The position numbers and the translations under genes are program-made. Under the pieces are notes generated by a model. It made no database searches and was not told the origin of the DNA. It worked only from the letters and a program-made list of their open reading frames with translations. Of a DNA stretch of 64,000 nt, positions 17,747 to 26,802 are shown piece by piece (the stretch's first letter is position 1; every line of letters begins with the position of its first letter). The stretch covers positions 111,906 through 175,905 of the forward strand of contig NZ_JARPQB010000013.1 of the NCBI RefSeq assembly GCF_029478665.1, read 5' to 3'. This DNA comes from Pseudomonas entomophila. GTDB lineage: Bacteria; Pseudomonadota; Gammaproteobacteria; Pseudomonadales; Pseudomonadaceae.

Positions 17747-18652
17747 GTGTCCCGATTCCTTGTCCTCTTTGTCGCTTTCATCGCCTGTTCGGCCCAGGCC
17801 GACGTGCGCGTGCTGACCAGCATCAAGCCCCTGCAACAGATCGCCGCTGCCGTCCAGGACGGAGCCGGCAGCCCTGACGTGCTGTTGCCGCCGGGCGCGT
17901 CCCCGCACAACTACGCGCTGCGCCCGTCCGACGTGCGCAAGGTCGGCGATGCCGACCTGCTGTACTGGATCGGCCCGGACATGGAGGGCTTCCTGCCCCG
18001 CGTGCTGGCCGGTCGTGGCAAGCTCAGCGTGGCGGTGCAGTCGCTTCCAGGTCTGCAACTGCGCCACTTCGGCGAGGACAGCCACTCTCATGAAGAGGAC
18101 CACGACGATCATGACCATGATCACCGCCCGGGCAGCCTTGATGCACATCTGTGGTTGTCGTCGGCCAATGCCCGGGTGATCGCGGCGAAGATGGCCGCCG
18201 ACCTGACGGCCGCCGACCCGGCCAATGCCGCGCGTTACCAAGGCAACCTGAAACTGTTCATCGAGCGGATGGACGCCCTGGATGGGCGGATCAAGCAGCG
18301 TGTGGCAGGGATCGCCGGCAAGCCGTATTTCGTATTCCACGAAGCCTTTGACTACTTCGAGTCGGCGTATGGCCTGAAGCACACCGGGGTGTTCAGCGTG
18401 GCATCGGAAGTGCAGCCGGGGGCGCAGCATGTGGCCGCGATGCGCAAGCGCCTGCAGGAAGTGGGCAAGACCTGTGTGTTCAGCGAGCCGCCGCTGCGGC
18501 CGCGCCTGGCCGAGACGCTGACGGCGGGGTTGCCGGTGCGGTTGGCGGAACTGGATGCGCTGGGTGGGGCCGATCCGGTGGATGCCAAGGGCTATGAGCG
18601 GTTGCTGGAGAAGCTGGGTAGCGACCTGGCGGGTTGCCTGGAGCAAATGTAG
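17747..18652 (+). CDS. znuA: Zinc ABC transporter substrate-binding protein ZnuA
   Basis: Periplasmic zinc-binding protein, 301 residues from the GTG at 17747. That start places a clean signal peptide (VSRFLVLFVAFIACSAQA) at the N-terminus; an in-frame ATG at 17699 would run through the candidate Zur box and add an odd hydrophobic lead, so I reject it. The metal-binding His residues and the charged His loop (HSHEEDHDDHDHDH, about residues 113-126) typical of ZnuA are clear. Confidence 0.94.
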   Translation: MSRFLVLFVAFIACSAQADVRVLTSIKPLQQIAAAVQDGAGSPDVLLPPGASPHNYALRPSDVRKVGDADLLYWIGPDMEGFLPRVLAGRGKLSVAVQSLPGLQLRHFGEDSHSHEEDHDDHDHDHRPGSLDAHLWLSSANARVIAAKMAADLTAADPANAARYQGNLKLFIERMDALDGRIKQRVAGIAGKPYFVFHEAFDYFESAYGLKHTGVFSVASEVQPGAQHVAAMRKRLQEVGKTCVFSEPPLRPRLAETLTAGLPVRLAELDALGGADPVDAKGYERLLEKLGSDLAGCLEQM

Positions 18653-18654
18653 GT

Positions 18655-18731
18655 GGCTTCAGCCGCGAAGCGGGCGCCACGGTGTGTGGCACCCGCTTCG
18701 CGGGTGATCGCGGCCAAAGCCGCTCCTACAG
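18655..18731. repeat. REP palindrome, GCGGCTTCAGCCGC / CACCCGC subtype
   Basis: Same subtype as 7734-7803, with GGCTTCAGCCGCGAAGCGGG, CACCCGCTTCGCGGGTG and GCCGCTCCTACAGG. It starts 3 bp after the znuA stop and separates it from the convergent thrB. Confidence 0.85.
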
Positions 18732-18747
18732 GTTTTGTAATCGCCCG

Positions 18748-19698
18748 TCAGAGCGCGAACGGCAGCTTCAACGCCACCTGCTGGCGCTGCACCAGTCGCA
18801 CTTCGAACTCGCTCGGGTCGTGGATCATCACATCCATCCCGGCAAACGCCTGCGCCGCAATCAGCCGCGACAGCCAGAAGCGCACGCAAGCCACCCGCAG
18901 CATCACCGGCCACAGCTCGGCCTCGGCCGCAGTGAATGGCCGCAACGCCGCGTAGGCGCCCAGCAGCGCCTGGGCCCGCGGCAGGTCGATGCCACCCTGT
19001 TCGTCCAGGCACCAGTCATTCACGGTGATGGCCACGTCATACAGCATCGGCCCGGAACAGGCGTTGTAGAAATCGATCACGCCGGTCAGGTGGGTGCCTT
19101 CGAACATCACGTTGTCACGGAACAGGTCGGCGTGCAGGTTGGCCTTGGGCAGGGTGAGGATCTGCGCCTTGTGCGCGGTGATCTCATCCAGTGCCGGTTT
19201 CAACAGTTCGGCTTGTGCGCTGCTCAGGCCGGACAACAGCTCGGCGCCAGACGCCAGCATCCAGTCCAGGCCGCGGTCGGTACGGCGCTCGATGATGCGC
19301 TCGCGGGTGGCCTGGTGGATGTGCGCCAGCAGCTCGCCAACCTGGGCGCAGTGCTGGTTGTTCGGGGCCTTGATGTGCTTGCCGGACAGCCGTGGCTGCA
19401 ACAACGCCGGCTTGCCGCACAGCTCGCGCAGGCCATTGCCGTCGCGGTCACGCACGGCGTAGGGCACCGGCATGTCGGCATCATGCAGCACATCGAGCAG
19501 CTCGATGAAGAACGGCATGTCTTCCGCCGGCCCGCGCTCGATCAATGTGAGGACGAATTCCCCTTGCTCCAGGCTGACGAAGAAATTGCTGTTCTCGGTA
19601 CCGGCGGCAATGCCCTGGAAGTCGAGCAGACGGCCCAGCTCGTACGGCGCCAGAAAGGTTTCCAGCTCAGGCCGGGACACAGGGGTGAAGACTGACAT
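18748..19698 (-). CDS. thrB: Homoserine kinase, APH-fold type
   Basis: Phosphorylates homoserine in threonine synthesis. At 316 residues it belongs to the aminoglycoside-phosphotransferase-like ThrB (type II) used by pseudomonads instead of the GHMP kinase of enterobacteria. The nucleotide loop GIAAGTENSNFFV (about 29-41), catalytic NLHADLFRDNV and metal motif GVIDFYNACSGP are intact. The DUF2782 gene is 65 bp upstream on the same strand, perhaps co-transcribed. Confidence 0.93.
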   Translation of the reverse strand: MSVFTPVSRPELETFLAPYELGRLLDFQGIAAGTENSNFFVSLEQGEFVLTLIERGPAEDMPFFIELLDVLHDADMPVPYAVRDRDGNGLRELCGKPALLQPRLSGKHIKAPNNQHCAQVGELLAHIHQATRERIIERRTDRGLDWMLASGAELLSGLSSAQAELLKPALDEITAHKAQILTLPKANLHADLFRDNVMFEGTHLTGVIDFYNACSGPMLYDVAITVNDWCLDEQGGIDLPRAQALLGAYAALRPFTAAEAELWPVMLRVACVRFWLSRLIAAQAFAGMDVMIHDPSEFEVRLVQRQQVALKLPFAL

Positions 19699-19762
19699 GT
19701 TGAAAAATTGCCCATGCGGGCACTTCCGCCGGGAAGTGCCTGGTTGATGTGAACGGTACGCG

Positions 19763-20053
19763 CTACTTCCACTCGAAGATTTTCCAGGAGGGGATCAGCA
19801 TGTCTGGCTGGTCTGAGCGAATGAAGTTGGCGTCAGTGCCATCGGCGCGTACCAGGAAATAAGGCTTACCACCTTTGGGTGTGACCTTGATCGCATACAG
19901 GAAGCCATTCTGCCGGTATTCCTGGATGGTTTTGTCGCCTTCCGTGCGAATGGTCACATCGGGATCTGCCGATGGGGCGTCGTCCGCCGCCAGGGTGACG
20001 GCTGGCAGGGTGGCCAGCAGACCGAGCAGTAACAGGCGATTGGGTGTACGCAT
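19763..20053 (-). CDS. DUF2782 periplasmic protein
   Basis: A 96-residue protein with a signal peptide cleaved after TLAA (about residue 23) and a short conserved domain (RTEGDKTIQEYRQNGFLYAIKVTPKGG, written here only in part: positions 36-62) that defines DUF2782. It is conserved beside polA in pseudomonads. Function unknown. Divergent from polA with a 74-bp gap. Confidence 0.88.
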   Translation of the reverse strand: MRTPNRLLLLGLLATLPAVTLAADDAPSADPDVTIRTEGDKTIQEYRQNGFLYAIKVTPKGGKPYFLVRADGTDANFIRSDQPDMLIPSWKIFEWK

Positions 20054-20127
20054 GATAACCTAGTCCTTTTGTCGTCATTGATCCGGCTATTCTAGCTCCG
20101 GACCCGCCGAAAAGGTTGATTCTCCTC

Positions 20128-22884
20128 ATGAGCCAAGCGCCCCTCGTCCTGGTGGACGGTTCCTCCTACCTCTACCGCGCCTTTCACGCGCTGCCGCCGC
20201 TGACCACCTCCAAAGGTATGCCGACGGGCGCGGTCAAGGGCGTGCTGAACATGCTCAAGAGCCTGCGCAAGCAGTACCCGGACAGCCTGTTCGCGGTAGT
20301 CTTCGACGCCAAGGGCGGCACCTTCCGCGACGCCATGTTCGCCGAGTACAAGGCCAACCGCCCAAGCATGCCCGACGACCTGCGGGTGCAGGTCGAGCCG
20401 CTGCACGCCAGCGTCCGTGCCTTGGGCTACCCACTGCTATGCGTCGAGGGCGTGGAGGCCGACGACGTGATCGGTACCCTGGCCCGCAGCAGTGCGGCGG
20501 CTGGCCGCCCAGTGATCATCTCGACCGGCGACAAGGACATGGCCCAGTTGGTGGATGGCCACGTGACGCTGGTCAATACCATGACCGGCAGCGTGCTGGA
20601 TGTGGCTGGCGTGCACGAGAAGTTCGGTGTCGGCCCGGAACACATCATCGATTTCCTCGCGCTGATGGGCGATAAGGTCGACAACATCCCCGGCGTGCCA
20701 GGTGTTGGCGAGAAGACCGCCGTAGGCCTGCTGACCGGCATCGGTGGTGGCCTGAGCGACCTGTACCAGAATCTCGACAAGGTCCCGGCCCTGGCCATCC
20801 GTGGCGCCAAGACCTTGCCGGCCAAGCTTGAGGAACACCGTGACGCGGCCTTCCTCTCTTATGAGCTGGCCACCATCAAGTGCGATGTGGAGCTGGATGT
20901 CGAGGTCGACGCCCTGGTCTGTGGTGAGCCTGATCGCGAAGCGCTGCTGGCGTTGTACACCGAGATGGAGTTCAAGAGCTGGGTCGCCGACGTGCAGCGC
21001 AGCGCGCCCCGCACAGGTGATGGCGACGCCACCGTTGCAACCGAGGAAGCGCCCACGGTCAGGGTCGAACCCAAGTACGAGACCATCCTCGACCAGGCAC
21101 GTTTCGACGCCTGGCTGGAAAAGCTGCGCAAGGCGCCGCTGTTCGCGTTTGACACCGAGACCACTGGCCTTGATGCCCAACAGGCCAGCATCGTCGGCCT
21201 GTCGTTTGCCGTCGAGCCCAACGAAGCCGCCTATGTACCGCTGGCCCACGACTACGAAGGCGCCCCGGCCCAGCTGGGCCGCGAAGCCGTGCTGCTGGCA
21301 CTCAAACCCCTGCTGGAAGACCCGGCCAAGGGCAAGATCGGCCAGAACGCCAAGTACGACATCAATATCCTGGCCAACGGCAGCCCGGCCATCCTGATGC
21401 GTGGCGTGGCCTACGACACGATGCTCGAGTCCTATGTGCTCGACTCCACCGCCACCCGCCACGACATGGACAGCCTGGCGCAGAAGTACCTGGACCACAC
21501 CACCATCGGGTTCGAGGACATCGCCGGCAAGGGCGCCAAGCAACTGACCTTCAACCAGATCCCGCTGGAGAAGGCCGGCCCCTACGCCGCCGAGGACGCC
21601 GACATCACCCTGCGCCTGCACCACGCGTTGCAAGCGCGCCTGGCGAAGACCCCCAGCGTGCTGCCGGTGCTGATGGACATCGAGATGCCGCTGGTGCCGG
21701 TGCTGGCGAAGATCGAGCGCCAGGGTGCGCTGGTCGATGCCGCGCTGCTCGGCGTGCAGAGCGGTGAGCTGGGCGCGAAGCTGATCGAGCTGGAGCGCGA
21801 GGCATACGAGTTGGCCGGTGAAGCGTTCAACCTGGGTTCGCCGAAGCAGCTGGGCGCAATCCTCTACGACAAGCTGGGCATGCCGGTGTTGAGCAAGACC
21901 GCCAAGGGCCAGCCCTCCACCGCCGAGGCGGTGCTCGACGACCTGGCCGAGCAGGGCTACCCGCTGCCCAAGGTGCTGATGCAGTACCGCAGCCTGAGCA
22001 AGCTCAAGAGCACCTACACCGACAAGCTGCCGGGGCAGATCAACCCACGCACCGGGCGTATCCACACCTCCTACCAGCAAGCAGTCGCCGCCACCGGGCG
22101 GCTGTCGTCCAGCGACCCGAACCTGCAGAACATCCCGGTGCGTACCGCTGAAGGCCGGCGTATCCGCCAGGCCTTCGTCGCCAGCCCCGGCTACAAGCTG
22201 CTGGCGGCGGACTACTCGCAGATCGAGCTGCGCATCATGGCCCACCTGGCCAAGGACGAAGGCCTGCTGCATGCCTTCCGCAATGACCTGGACGTGCACC
22301 GCGCCACCGCCGCCGAAGTGTTCGGCGTCGCACTGGAGGATGTCACCACCGACCAGCGTCGCAGCGCCAAGGCGATCAACTTCGGCCTTATCTATGGCAT
22401 GAGCGCGTTCGGCCTGGCCAAGCAGATCGGCGTCGACCGCAAGCAGTCCCAGGATTACATCGACCGCTATTTCGCCCGCTATCCCGGCGTGTTGGCCTAC
22501 ATGGAGCGCACCCGCGCCCAGGCCGCCGAGCAGGGCTTCGTCGAGACCTTGTTCGGCCGCCGCCTGTACCTGCCGGACATCAACGCCAAGAACCCGGCCC
22601 TGCGCAAAGGCGCCGAGCGCACCGCGATCAACGCCCCGATGCAGGGCACCGCGGCGGACATCATCAAGCGCGCCATGGTCGCGGTGGACAACTGGCTGGT
22701 CGACAGCAAGCTGGATGCCCGGGTGATCCTGCAGGTGCACGACGAACTGGTGCTGGAAGTGCGTGAGGACCTGGTCGAGCAGGTGAAAGATGAAATTCGT
22801 GGCTACATGAGCGGTGCCGCGGAACTCGATGTGCCGCTGCTGGTGGAAGTGGGTGTTGGCTCGAATTGGGACGAAGCTCACTAA
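20128..22884 (+). CDS. polA: DNA polymerase I
   Basis: Repair and Okazaki-fragment polymerase, 918 residues from the ATG at 20128; a further in-frame ATG 12 bp upstream lacks spacing for a ribosome site. Three domains are complete: 5'-3' exonuclease (1 to about 300, starting [16 protein letters not shown]), 3'-5' proofreading exonuclease with the DTET active site (about residue 345), and polymerase with [18 protein letters not shown] and [10 protein letters not shown]. Both nuclease and polymerase residues are intact. The sRNA gene follows, as in many gammaproteobacteria. Confidence 0.98.
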   Translation: MSQAPLVLVDGSSYLYRAFHALPPLTTSKGMPTGAVKGVLNMLKSLRKQYPDSLFAVVFDAKGGTFRDAMFAEYKANRPSMPDDLRVQVEPLHASVRALGYPLLCVEGVEADDVIGTLARSSAAAGRPVIISTGDKDMAQLVDGHVTLVNTMTGSVLDVAGVHEKFGVGPEHIIDFLALMGDKVDNIPGVPGVGEKTAVGLLTGIGGGLSDLYQNLDKVPALAIRGAKTLPAKLEEHRDAAFLSYELATIKCDVELDVEVDALVCGEPDREALLALYTEMEFKSWVADVQRSAPRTGDGDATVATEEAPTVRVEPKYETILDQARFDAWLEKLRKAPLFAFDTETTGLDAQQASIVGLSFAVEPNEAAYVPLAHDYEGAPAQLGREAVLLALKPLLEDPAKGKIGQNAKYDINILANGSPAILMRGVAYDTMLESYVLDSTATRHDMDSLAQKYLDHTTIGFEDIAGKGAKQLTFNQIPLEKAGPYAAEDADITLRLHHALQARLAKTPSVLPVLMDIEMPLVPVLAKIERQGALVDAALLGVQSGELGAKLIELEREAYELAGEAFNLGSPKQLGAILYDKLGMPVLSKTAKGQPSTAEAVLDDLAEQGYPLPKVLMQYRSLSKLKSTYTDKLPGQINPRTGRIHTSYQQAVAATGRLSSSDPNLQNIPVRTAEGRRIRQAFVASPGYKLLAADYSQIELRIMAHLAKDEGLLHAFRNDLDVHRATAAEVFGVALEDVTTDQRRSAKAINFGLIYGMSAFGLAKQIGVDRKQSQDYIDRYFARYPGVLAYMERTRAQAAEQGFVETLFGRRLYLPDINAKNPALRKGAERTAINAPMQGTAADIIKRAMVAVDNWLVDSKLDARVILQVHDELVLEVREDLVEQVKDEIRGYMSGAAELDVPLLVEVGVGSNWDEAH

Positions 22885-23032
22885 ACGCCGTGTGAAAGCT
22901 GTGTAGGATCTGCGGCGTAGTGTCGCGGATCCGTACCGGCCTCAGGCCATTAGATCCGGGGTTTCATGAAACTATCGCAAATAGTTTCGAGGGGCTCGGA
23001 ACTAAATCGGTGAAGCGCTACTCAGAGGTACT
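22885..23032. other. Intergenic region between polA and the sRNA gene
   Basis: Noncoding. It holds an imperfect inverted repeat (GGATCTGCGGC/GTCGCGGATCC, about 22907-22932) that may end polA transcription, and a perfect 8-bp inverted repeat GAAACTAT-CGCAA-ATAGTTTC at 22968-22988 just upstream of the sRNA -35 element. Confidence 0.7.
22999..23026 (+). promoter_or_regulatory. AlgU/RpoE-type promoter of the sRNA gene
   Basis: GAACTA at 22999-23004, a 17-bp spacer, and TCAGA at 23022-23026 match the ECF sigma-22 consensus GAACTT-N16/17-TCTGA with one mismatch per element. P. aeruginosa ErsA is known to be AlgU-dependent, which agrees. Confidence 0.72.
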
Positions 23033-23162
23033 GAATGGCTGGTGAAGCCTTTCGATGCTCCTATGTTGTGTTAAGTGTTGGCAGATATCTGGACCCCGCC
23101 CTAGCGGTCCGGACTTGAACCCCGAACTTCCCCCTCCCCATATGAAGTCCGGGGTTTTTTTT
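23033..23162 (+). ncRNA. ersA: ErsA small RNA (Spot 42-position sRNA behind polA)
   Basis: A noncoding transcript of about 130 nt is predicted from the AlgU-type promoter to a strong intrinsic terminator. It lies between polA and the convergent engB, exactly where ErsA lies in P. aeruginosa and Spot 42 (spf) in E. coli, and ErsA is 132 nt. A C-rich unpaired stretch CTTCCCCCTCCCC (23127-23139) in the terminator loop is the kind of seed ErsA uses against G-rich ribosome sites such as that of algC. The 5' end is estimated from the promoter. Position, size, promoter and loop together make the call; no alignment was run. Confidence 0.82.
23118..23162 (+). terminator. Intrinsic terminator of the ErsA sRNA
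   Basis: Stem AACCCCGAACTT (23118-23129) with AAGTCCGGGGTT (23145-23156), one mismatch, a C-rich loop, then a run of eight T (23155-23162). Confidence 0.88.
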
Positions 23163-23178
23163 GCCCGGAATTCGGCCC

Positions 23179-23276
23179 TGTAGGAGCCAGCCTTGCTGGC
23201 GAACCGACCACCGCGGCGTGTGGCACCGGCGATGCCGGTGTTCGCCGGCAAAGCCGGCTCCTACAGGGAACGCGCC
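23179..23276. repeat. REP palindrome pair, CCAGCCTTGCTGGCGAAC subtype
   Basis: CTGTAGGAGCCAGCCTTGCTG on the left and GCCGGCAAAGCCGGCTCCTACAG on the right, with a GGCACCGGCGATGCCGGTG hairpin between. It lies between the sRNA and the convergent engB. Related copies are at 38716-38801, 48126-48195 and 51072-51147. Confidence 0.85.
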
Positions 23277-23277
23277 A

Positions 23278-23910
23278 TCAGGCCACCGGCTTGTCTTCCA
23301 GCTCCATCCAGCCCGCCAGCACGCGGTAGGCTTCTTCCAGCCCCAGGCGCTTGGGCGCCGAGAACAGCTGGATGGTCGTGCTTTCGCCCCAGCCCTTGCG
23401 AATTTCCGACTGCACCTTGAGCAGGGTGTTCTTGCCCGCGCCGTGGGTCAGCTTGTCGGCCTTGGTCAGCAGGATGTGCATGGGCATGCCGCTGGCCCGG
23501 GCCCAGTCGAGCATCATCTTGTCGAAGTCGGTCATGGGGTGGCGCACATCCATCATCAGGATCACCCCGCGCAGGCATTCGCGGCTGCCGAGGTAGGCCT
23601 CCAGGTGCTTTTGCCAGTGTTGCTTGAGCGGGATCGGGACTTTTGCATAACCGTAGCCCGGCAGGTCGACCAAACGCCGTTCATCGTCCAGACTGAAGAA
23701 ATTCAGCAGCTGGGTGCGGCCGGGGGTCTTCGAGGTGCGCGCCAGGCTGGCGTGGGTCAGGGTGTTGAGGGCGCTGGACTTGCCGGCGTTGGAGCGGCCG
23801 GCGAAAGCCACCTCGTAACCCTGGTCTTCCGGGCATTGTTCGACCTTGGCGGCGCTGAGGGCGAATGTGGCTTTCTGGCAGAGGCCGAGGATGGGGTTCT
23901 TGACTTGCAT
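23278..23910 (-). CDS. engB: Ribosome biogenesis GTP-binding protein EngB/YsxC
   Basis: Essential GTPase of 50S subunit assembly. The ATG at 23910 ([12 protein letters not shown]) gives 210 residues, the family size; the frame is open about 290 bp further upstream across the promoter region of the next gene and is not coding. G1 GRSNAGKSS (38-46), G2 region TPGRTQ, G3 DLPGYG and G4 TKAD are all present. Divergent from the cytochrome c5-like gene. Confidence 0.96.
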   Translation of the reverse strand: MQVKNPILGLCQKATFALSAAKVEQCPEDQGYEVAFAGRSNAGKSSALNTLTHASLARTSKTPGRTQLLNFFSLDDERRLVDLPGYGYAKVPIPLKQHWQKHLEAYLGSRECLRGVILMMDVRHPMTDFDKMMLDWARASGMPMHILLTKADKLTHGAGKNTLLKVQSEIRKGWGESTTIQLFSAPKRLGLEEAYRVLAGWMELEDKPVA

Positions 23911-24118
23911 GGGATATCCGATGTGGGTGTTGCCCAGCTCTGGAACGGTTGGCCCAGGCGCGGCAAGCGGTGTCGTTTCCGTTTGGATGGCGGAAGTATA
24001 TAATGCCCCAGTTTTTGTGTGCTCATTCTCCCAGCGAAGGCGTATGAGCATGGGGTGTCGAACAATAGCTCGCGCAACAGAACGCAGCGCGGCCCCCAAC
24101 CCTGTCAGGTCGTTCCGC

Positions 24119-24421
24119 ATGGCGAAATGGCTGCTTGCTGTCGGTTTGTTTCTACCGTTTTTCAGCGCACAGGCTACACAGGATCCCGAGGCGTTGTACA
24201 ACCGCAGCTGTGCGGCCTGTCACGCCGGACAGTTGCCACAGGCACCCAGGCAGGGTGACCGGGCAGCCTGGGAGCCACGACTGGCGCAAGGCATGGAGCA
24301 ACTGGTGGTACATGTTACACAGGGTTTCAAGGCTATGCCGCCGCGTGGATTGTGCATGGACTGCAGTGCCGAGGACTACCGATTGGTCATTCTCTGGATG
24401 AGCGGCAGTCCCGATACATAA
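24119..24421 (+). CDS. Small periplasmic cytochrome c (c5-like)
   Basis: A 100-residue monoheme c-type cytochrome. Signal peptide 1-20 (cut near SAQAT), heme motif CAACH at 31-35, likely axial Met in FKAMPPRG and a C-terminal CMDC pair typical of cytochrome c5 disulfides. It precedes cytochrome c4 by 31 bp, so the two are probably co-expressed electron carriers to the terminal oxidases. A TATAAT -10 element lies at 23999-24004. Confidence 0.92.
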   Translation: MAKWLLAVGLFLPFFSAQATQDPEALYNRSCAACHAGQLPQAPRQGDRAAWEPRLAQGMEQLVVHVTQGFKAMPPRGLCMDCSAEDYRLVILWMSGSPDT

Positions 24422-24452
24422 CATTTCACCCTTAGCCGTGTTGGATTAGCTG

Positions 24453-25070
24453 ATGAACAAACTATTCGTGAGTCTGCTGTTGACCATGGGGGTCGCAGGT
24501 GCGGCAAGTGCTGCGGAACCCATCAAAGGCGATGCTGCTGCCGGTCAGGCCAAAACCGCTGTCTGCGGGGCCTGCCACAACCCTGACGGCAACAGCTTGG
24601 CACCGAACTTCCCCAAACTCGCCGGCCAAGGCGAGCGGTATCTGGAAAAGCAGCTGCACGACATCAAGTCCGGCAAGCGCACCGTGCTGGAGATGACCGG
24701 CATGCTGGCGAACTTCAGTGACCAGGACCTGGCCGACATCGCCACCTACTTCGCCAGCCAGAAGGGCAGCGTCGGTGCCGCCGACCCGAAACTGGTCGAG
24801 CGTGGCCGCGCCCTGTTCAATGGCGGCGACCTCGAGAAGGGCATGCCAGCCTGTACCGGTTGCCACTCCCCCAACGGCGCAGGTCTGGCGCTGGCCGGCT
24901 TCCCGCACCTGGGCGGTCAGCACGCGCAGTATGTCGGCAAGCAGCTGACCGACTTCCGTGAAGGCAACCGTACCAACGACGGTGACGCCATGACCATGCG
25001 CACCATTGCCGGCAAGCTGAGCAACAAGGATATCGAAGCCCTGTCCAGCTACATCCAGGGCTTGCACTGA
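24453..25070 (+). CDS. cc4: Diheme cytochrome c4
   Basis: Periplasmic 205-residue diheme electron carrier to cbb3/aa3-type oxidases. Signal peptide 1-20 and two similar cytochrome c domains with CGACH (38-42) and CTGCH (134-138) and downstream Met ligands (for example EMTGML and TMRTIAGK regions). It follows the c5-like gene and ends in a strong terminator. Confidence 0.96.
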   Translation: MNKLFVSLLLTMGVAGAASAAEPIKGDAAAGQAKTAVCGACHNPDGNSLAPNFPKLAGQGERYLEKQLHDIKSGKRTVLEMTGMLANFSDQDLADIATYFASQKGSVGAADPKLVERGRALFNGGDLEKGMPACTGCHSPNGAGLALAGFPHLGGQHAQYVGKQLTDFREGNRTNDGDAMTMRTIAGKLSNKDIEALSSYIQGLH

Positions 25071-25120
25071 TCCTGTAGGTCTGGGCGTTAACACTCGGTT
25101 AATGCTTCAGCGCTAAAGAT

Positions 25121-25150
25121 GAAAAGGGCAGCCCAGGCTGCCCTTTTTTC
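25121..25150 (+). terminator. Intrinsic terminator after cytochrome c4
   Basis: AAAAGGGCAGCC and GGCTGCCCTTTTTT form a 10-bp stem with a tight loop and T-run, 50 bp after the c4 stop. Confidence 0.9.
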
Positions 25151-25244
25151 TATCCGTAGCCGTTACACTACAGAACTCGAGCCCTTCCCGGCCTGTCCTA
25201 CACAGGTCGCGTCGAGGCGACCAAAGACTGCTCAGGAGTAAAGC

Positions 25245-25877
25245 ATGCGTAAACTGATTCTCAGCGCTGCGCTGGTCGCCGCCAGCGTATTCGGTATGGC
25301 CGCCGTACAGGCCGCGGAGCCTGTGGCCGGCAAGGAATATATCGAGCTGAGCAACCCCGTGCCGGTCTCGGTGCCAGGCAAGATCGAAGTCGTCGAGCTG
25401 TTCTGGTACGGCTGCCCGCACTGCTACCACTTCGAACCGACCATCAACCCGTGGGCTGAAAAGCTGCCGAAGGACGTCAACTTCAAGCGCGTCCCCGCCA
25501 TGTTCGGCGGCCCGTGGGATAAACACGGCCAGATGTTCCTGACGCTGGAAGCCATGGGTGTCGAGCACAACGTTCACGCCGCCGTCTTCGACGCCATCCA
25601 GAACAAGCGGATGAAGCTGATGGAGCCTGAGGAAATGGCCGACTTCCTCGCCACCCAGGGCGTGGACAAGGACAAGTTCCTGGCCACCTACAATTCCTTC
25701 GCCATTCAGGGCCAGGTCAAGCAGGCCAAAGAGCTGGCGAAGAAGTACGAAATTACCGGTGTTCCAAGCCTGGTGGTCAACGGCAAGTACCGCTTCGACC
25801 TGGGTACCGCCGGTGGTCCGGAAGGCGTGCTGAACGTCGCCGACCAGCTGATCGCCAAGGAGCGCGCCGCTAAGTAA
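25245..25877 (+). CDS. dsbA: Thiol:disulfide interchange protein DsbA
   Basis: Periplasmic oxidase that introduces disulfide bonds. The 210-residue product has a signal peptide (cut after VQA, about 23), the active site C57-PH-C60 and the cis-Pro loop TGVPSLVV. Ribosome site CAGGAG. It follows two c-type cytochrome genes, whose maturation depends on thiol chemistry, and is 12 bp ahead of an EEP-family gene. Confidence 0.96.
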   Translation: MRKLILSAALVAASVFGMAAVQAAEPVAGKEYIELSNPVPVSVPGKIEVVELFWYGCPHCYHFEPTINPWAEKLPKDVNFKRVPAMFGGPWDKHGQMFLTLEAMGVEHNVHAAVFDAIQNKRMKLMEPEEMADFLATQGVDKDKFLATYNSFAIQGQVKQAKELAKKYEITGVPSLVVNGKYRFDLGTAGGPEGVLNVADQLIAKERAAK

Positions 25878-25889
25878 GCGGCGACCGCC

Positions 25890-26744
25890 ATGGGCCGGAT
25901 CCGCTCGACACGTGGTATCGGCCTGCACCAGCCGCAGGTCAACGAGCGTCACCTTCAGGCCCCTGGCCTGCCGGAGGATGGTCGCCTGCGGCTGCTCAGC
26001 TTCAATATCCAGGTCGGTATCAGTACCGAGCGTTACCGCCATTACCTGACCCGCAGCTGGCAGCACCTGCTGCCGCACCCAGGCCGGGCCGGCAACCTGC
26101 AGAAAATCGGTGACCTGCTCAACAATTTCGACCTGGTCGCCTTGCAGGAAGCCGATGGCGGCAGCCTGCGTTCGGGCTACGTCAACCAGGTCGAGCACTT
26201 GGCGCAACTGGGGGCCTTCCCCTACTGGTACCAGCAGCTCAACCGCAACCTCGGGCGCTTCGCCCAGCACAGCAATGGCGTGCTCAGCCGCCTCAAGCCC
26301 CAGCAACTGGAAGACCACCCCCTGCCCGGCCCGGCCGGCCGCGGGGCGATCCTGGTGCGCTTCGGCGAGGGCGAGGATGCGTTGATCGTGGTGATGATGC
26401 ACCTGGCGCTGGGTGCCAAGACCCGCGCCCGGCAGCTGGCCTATATCCGCGAGTTGATCGGCGGTTATCGGCACCAGATTCTCATGGGTGACATGAACAC
26501 CCATGCCACCGACCTGCTCGATCACTCGCCGCTGCGCGATCTGGGCCTGGTCGCACCCCAGGTCGAAGCCACCTTTCCGAGCTGGCGGCCGCAGCGCTGC
26601 CTGGACCATATCCTGCTTAGCCCGAGCCTGACGCTGGAGCGCGTCGAGGTGCTGGCGCAGCCAATTTCCGATCACCTGCCCGTCGCCGTCGAGATCCGAT
26701 TGCCTGAAGCCCTGACTGTGGATACGCTGCCGGTCCTGAGCTAG
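25890..26744 (+). CDS. Endonuclease/exonuclease/phosphatase family protein
   Basis: A 284-residue metal-dependent hydrolase of the DNase I/sphingomyelinase fold. The catalytic set is visible: FNIQVG (Asn), LQEAD (Glu), GDMNTHATD (Asp/Asn), DHILLS (Asp) and SDHLPV (Asp-His). No signal peptide, so it is likely cytoplasmic or peripheral. The substrate is unknown. It starts 12 bp after dsbA and is probably in the same transcript. Confidence 0.9.
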   Translation: MGRIRSTRGIGLHQPQVNERHLQAPGLPEDGRLRLLSFNIQVGISTERYRHYLTRSWQHLLPHPGRAGNLQKIGDLLNNFDLVALQEADGGSLRSGYVNQVEHLAQLGAFPYWYQQLNRNLGRFAQHSNGVLSRLKPQQLEDHPLPGPAGRGAILVRFGEGEDALIVVMMHLALGAKTRARQLAYIRELIGGYRHQILMGDMNTHATDLLDHSPLRDLGLVAPQVEATFPSWRPQRCLDHILLSPSLTLERVEVLAQPISDHLPVAVEIRLPEALTVDTLPVLS

Positions 26745-26802
26745 CGCCTGCAGCACTCAAGTCTTCGGTCTGTTCGCCGAAATCGAGTCATTACAGGACT
26801 AG

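Noticed and set aside
20437..22881. An 814-codon minus-strand frame opposite polA
   Set aside because: Antisense shadow of polA; no domain, no ribosome site.
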